From an uncultured Clostridia bacterium (GTDB taxonomy: Bacteria > Bacillota > Clostridia > Oscillospirales > Oscillospiraceae), in contig CAMJHX010000068.1 in NCBI GenBank assembly GCA_946405655.1, positions 1 through 6,855 of the forward strand: a stretch of DNA of 6,855 nucleotides, read 5' to 3'. The notes beneath the pieces are model-generated. The model worked only from the letters and a program-made list of their open reading frames with translations, was not told where the DNA came from and did not search any database. The position numbers were made by a program, and so were the translations under genes. Positions 4,331 through 6,855 of this stretch are shown piece by piece; the stretch's first letter is position 1; each line of letters begins with the position of its first letter.

Positions 4331-5848
4331 TTAGAACCAGCCGAGGTCGAAGAAGCTGCTGATCTGAACGAGCAGCACGAAGACCATGACGATGGGGACG
4401 ATGAACTTCATGCAGACGCCCCAGAAGCCGATGCACTTGCCGGAGTCGCCCTGCTTGATCTCGTCCGCGAAGAATTTGGGCTTGAGCTCCCAGCCGATCA
4501 TGAGGGCCATGATCAGAGCGCCGAGAGGCATCGCAATACCCTCAGACCACACGTCCATGAAGTCGAGCCAGCAGTCGTTCCAGGTACCGACCTTCCAGCC
4601 GAACATGTCAGCCGGCGTGAAGGGACGCTCGGCCAGACCGTCGACGCAGACGAAGATCGCGAAGATCATGATCACGACGCAGACGATGCCGACCGTACGG
4701 GGACGGCTGACCTCGTGGCCGCGGGCGGAAGCACGATCGATGAAGGTGACGGACACGGCCTCAACCAGGGAGATGGCGGAGGACACAGCCGCGATGAGCA
4801 CGAGCACGAAGAACAGCAGGCCGATGACAGCGCCGAGAACGCCCATGCTGTGGAACACGTTCTGCAGGGTGCTGAACAGGAGGCCGGGGCCGTTGAGCTT
4901 GATCTGCGCAACGCTCTCGAGCTCGCCGGCGTCGATCTGAGCCATGCCGTGGGCAACGGCGGCGGGGATGACGGCGATACCGGCCATGATCGCGACCAGG
5001 GTATCGGCGACGGTGATGATGACAGAGTTCTTCGGGAGGCTCTCAGACTTGCTGAGGTAGGAGCCATAGGTGATCATGGCGCCCATCGCCAGAGACAGGG
5101 AGAAGAACATCTGGCCGGCGGCGGTGGCCAGGACGGACAGCGCGCCGGGAGCGGATTCCAGGAAGGAGCCGTAGCTCACGCCGTTGACGATGACTTCCTT
5201 GGTGGAGTAACCGGGAACGAACATGAACTTCAGACCAACGGAAGCATAGGGCATCGTGAGGGAGCGGATGATGACGACCACGAGCAGGACGAACAGGGCG
5301 GGCATACCGACCTCGTTGAACTTCTCGATGCCGCCGCCGACGCCGTTGCGGTTGATGAAATAGCAGATGAGCATGAACAGCAGCGTGCAGCCGATGCCGA
5401 AGCCGGGCGTCAGCAGCAGAGCGCCGAACACCTCGTTGCCGGGGGCGCCGCCGGAGAACAGGCCGATGACGTTGACGATGATGTAGTAGATGCAGTAGCC
5501 GCCGAGGACGGAGTAGAACGTCATGACCAGGAACGGAACGATGACGCCAAGCCAGCCGGCCCACTTGAACTTCTTGGAGACGGCAGCATACGCATTCACG
5601 GGACCGAAGCCGGTCTTGCGGCCGAGCGCGAGCTCGCCGAGCATGATAACGAAGCCGACGAAGATCGCCAGGAGCAGGTAGATCAGCAGGAACGAGAAGC
5701 CGCCGCTCTTACCCATCTTATACGGGAAGCCCCAGATGTTGCCGAGGCCGACCGCAGAGCCGATGGCGGAGAGCAGGAAGCCGATGTTCGAGCCGAAGGA
5801 GCCACGATCGTTCCCCTGTTCGGGAACAGGCATAGATTGTTTCGCCAT
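4331..5848 (-). CDS. Sodium-dependent transporter, NSS/SNF (LeuT-like) family
   Basis: This is a multi-pass membrane symporter of the neurotransmitter:sodium symporter family, which moves amino acids or related small molecules with Na+; the substrate is unknown. The protein has 505 residues, close to LeuT. TM1 carries IGSAVGLGNIWGFPY (29-43), with Asn37 matching LeuT Na1 ligand Asn27. TM6 has FFSLSLAMGAMITYGSY (248-264), and TM8 has AAVSSAISLVEA (353-364), with Ser356-Ser357 at the Na2 Thr354-Ser355 positions. LDFMDVW (428-434) aligns with the LeuT segment holding Asp404. The Arg30 gate position is Gly40. I chose the ATG at 5846-5848 because GGAGGA (5856-5861) lies 8 nt upstream and the family motifs begin soon after. 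An in-frame ATG at 5942-5944 would add 32 polar residues. The gene is monocistronic, with its own promoter and terminator. Confidence 0.93.
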   Translation of the reverse strand: MAKQSMPVPEQGNDRGSFGSNIGFLLSAIGSAVGLGNIWGFPYKMGKSGGFSFLLIYLLLAIFVGFVIMLGELALGRKTGFGPVNAYAAVSKKFKWAGWLGVIVPFLVMTFYSVLGGYCIYYIIVNVIGLFSGGAPGNEVFGALLLTPGFGIGCTLLFMLICYFINRNGVGGGIEKFNEVGMPALFVLLVVVIIRSLTMPYASVGLKFMFVPGYSTKEVIVNGVSYGSFLESAPGALSVLATAAGQMFFSLSLAMGAMITYGSYLSKSESLPKNSVIITVADTLVAIMAGIAVIPAAVAHGMAQIDAGELESVAQIKLNGPGLLFSTLQNVFHSMGVLGAVIGLLFFVLVLIAAVSSAISLVEAVSVTFIDRASARGHEVSRPRTVGIVCVVIMIFAIFVCVDGLAERPFTPADMFGWKVGTWNDCWLDFMDVWSEGIAMPLGALIMALMIGWELKPKFFADEIKQGDSGKCIGFWGVCMKFIVPIVMVFVLLVQISSFFDLGWF

Positions 5849-5967
5849 AGTGAATTCCTCCATTTCCATTTTTCCAAAACACAAACGGGGTCCCTCCCGG
5901 TCCGGCGGATGACAACCGCGATCGTCTGCCGTGGACTTGACCATAGAGAAACCTTTTGGATGGGTCT

Positions 5968-5996
5968 ATTTTACACGATTTCCATGAAAACCGCAA
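5968..5996 (-). promoter_or_regulatory. Predicted sigma-A promoter of the transporter gene
   Basis: On the minus strand TAAAAT (-10, 5968-5973; 5/6 match) lies 17 nt from TTGCGG (-35, 5991-5996; 3/6 match). The start site would be near 5961. This gives a leader of about 113 nt to the favoured ATG at 5848, or about 17 nt to the alternative ATG at 5944. No T-box or recognised riboswitch motif was seen in the leader. Confidence 0.6.
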
Positions 5997-6200
5997 TCAA
6001 TTTGTTCACATTTTATTCATTTTCGACGAAGGCGGGAATTTCGCCCCTAAAATCCCCACCAAATTTATACAACTTGACGGCGTTAGGAAATTAACACAAC
6101 GATTTCGGTGATTATTCACTGCGCTTTATCTATTTTGCTACATATGACAGTTTTTCGTTGTTCGTTTTTGTTTAATGGAAGTTGCTGGTATGCTGTGCCC

Positions 6201-6228
6201 TTGCTTTTTTACGAAAAGGCTGTATAAT
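6201..6228 (+). promoter_or_regulatory. Predicted sigma-A promoter of the phosphoribosyltransferase gene
   Basis: A perfect TATAAT (6223-6228) is 16 nt downstream of TTGCTT (6201-6206; 3/6 match). The start site would be near 6235, leaving a leader of about 40 nt, too short for a purine riboswitch. Confidence 0.65.
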
Positions 6229-6275
6229 GTAAATTGATATCCTGTTGGATACTATATTTTAAGGAGGACCCATTC

Positions 6276-6830
6276 ATGACCTATGAGATGGATATCGCCG
6301 GGCTGAAACGCGATCTGCCCCTGTGCAAGGTCTCTGACGACCTGTACATCGGCGCGTTTGTCATCTTCGGCGATGTGGAGCTGACCGTGCACTGCGCGGC
6401 GGAGCTTCTGAAGCGCGCACCCGAATATGACTACCTGATCGCCCCCGAGGCGAAGGCCATCCCCCTGATCTATGAAATGGCGCGGCAGAGCGGCGCGGAC
6501 AAATACTTCATCGCCCGCAAGAAGGCCAAGGCCTATATGCAGGGCGTGTTCACCGTGAACGTGAAAAGCATCACGACGCAGGGCGTGCAGACGCTCGTGC
6601 TCGACACCGAGGACGCCGAGATGATCCGCGGCAAGCGCATCGCGATCGTGGACGACGTGATCTCCACCGGCGAGAGCCTGCGCGCAGTGGAAGAGCTGGT
6701 CCGTCAGGCCGGCGGCGAGGTGGTCGCGAAGATGGCCGTGCTCGCCGAGGGCGACGCGATCGACCGCGACGACATCATCGTGCTCGGTCCCCTGCCGCTG
6801 TTCAACCCCGACGGCACCGTCAAGGCATAA
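6276..6830 (+). CDS. Type I phosphoribosyltransferase, adenine phosphoribosyltransferase-like, substrate unassigned
   Basis: This is a 184-residue cytoplasmic enzyme of the PRTase fold, expected to transfer between PRPP and a nucleobase. The PRPP-binding loop is IAIVDDVISTGES (122-134) with the Asp pair at 126-127 and the TG turn at 131-132. APEAKAIPLIYEMA (56-69) resembles the Apt block around GIEARGF, and ARKKAK (80-85) resembles the RK segment before the Apt flexible loop. The C-terminal tail (GPLPLFNPDG, 171-180) is not typical of standard Apt. Apt-like salvage is the best guess, but another base or a regulatory role cannot be excluded. The ATG at 6276-6278 has AAGGAGG (6261-6267) 8 nt upstream. 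It is divergent from the transporter. No terminator is visible in the 25 bases after the stop. Confidence 0.88.
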   Translation: MTYEMDIAGLKRDLPLCKVSDDLYIGAFVIFGDVELTVHCAAELLKRAPEYDYLIAPEAKAIPLIYEMARQSGADKYFIARKKAKAYMQGVFTVNVKSITTQGVQTLVLDTEDAEMIRGKRIAIVDDVISTGESLRAVEELVRQAGGEVVAKMAVLAEGDAIDRDDIIVLGPLPLFNPDGTVKA

Positions 6831-6855
6831 ACAGAAACAGCAAAACCGCACCCGA

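Larger units (their letters stand above)
5849..6275. other. Divergent intergenic region with two back-to-back promoters
   Basis: This 427-nt stretch is clearly more AT-rich than the genes. It holds the transporter leader and promoter on the left and the phosphoribosyltransferase promoter and leader on the right. About 200 nt between the two -35 boxes (roughly 5997-6200) is T/A-rich, with no gene or strong inverted repeat seen; operator sites for a shared regulator could sit there, but none is recognisable. Confidence 0.65.

Noticed and set aside
5849..5961. T-box or riboswitch in the transporter leader
   Set aside because: No T-box sequence (TGGNACCGCG type) or recognised aptamer pattern; only a short CGGG/CCCG pairing near 5887-5900.
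4715..6094. 459-codon open frame on the plus strand opposite the transporter
   Set aside because: The Asp/Gly/His/Glu-rich translation is the mirror of a hydrophobic membrane protein's codons, and it runs through the transporter promoter; it is a shadow frame.
6229..6275. Purine riboswitch before the phosphoribosyltransferase
   Set aside because: With the start near 6235 the leader is about 40 nt and shows no aptamer-like stems.
6234..6275. Upstream start adding 14 residues to the phosphoribosyltransferase
   Set aside because: It would start at a non-ATG codon at about the predicted transcription start, while the ATG at 6276 has AAGGAGG at ideal spacing.
6252..6851. 199-codon open frame on the minus strand opposite the phosphoribosyltransferase
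   Set aside because: It lies antisense to a gene with a PRPP motif and good ribosome binding site, and the translation resembles no family.

Overview
The window looks like chromosomal DNA from a GC-rich member of the Clostridia, most likely Oscillospiraceae/Ruminococcaceae-like. This placement is inference. It rests on the Firmicutes-type order pyrH-frr-uppS-cdsA-dxr, strong AGGAGG-type ribosome binding sites, sigma-A-like promoters with TATAAT boxes, GC-rich third codon positions and short repeat/hairpin elements between genes. No phage, plasmid, CRISPR, tRNA or rRNA sequence was seen.

Positions 1-3983 (minus strand, read right to left) hold a housekeeping cluster. It starts with a promoter (about 3955-3983), then pyrH (UMP kinase), frr (ribosome recycling factor), a small DUF1304-type membrane protein coupled to frr by a 4-base GTGA overlap, a terminator-like hairpin, uppS (undecaprenyl diphosphate synthase), cdsA (CDP-diacylglycerol synthase) and the first 137 codons of dxr (DXP reductoisomerase), cut by the window edge. 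The cluster joins nucleotide supply and ribosome recycling to envelope lipid synthesis: Dxr feeds isoprenoid precursors to UppS, which makes the lipid carrier for peptidoglycan, and CdsA makes the phospholipid precursor. Two departures from the common layout are visible: the DUF1304 gene lies between frr and uppS, and pyrH has its own promoter without rpsB-tsf directly upstream.

Positions 3984-4330 are non-coding and rich in inverted repeats. They include a 17-bp perfect hairpin, a predicted three-way-junction fold, a GC-rich repeat that shares a 9-mer core with one between uppS and cdsA, and a UUCG-loop terminator belonging to the next gene.

Positions 4331-5848 (minus strand) encode a sodium-dependent NSS/SNF-family transporter of 505 residues, in which the arginine of the LeuT extracellular gate is replaced by glycine. 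A 427-base divergent intergenic region (5849-6275) carries a promoter for each flanking gene. Positions 6276-6830 (plus strand) encode a phosphoribosyltransferase of unassigned substrate.

Most of the window is conserved and ordinary. The best leads are the structured intergenic segment at 4062-4237, the dispersed-repeat-like elements, the coupled DUF1304 gene and the gate substitution in the transporter. I found no clear new multi-gene system.
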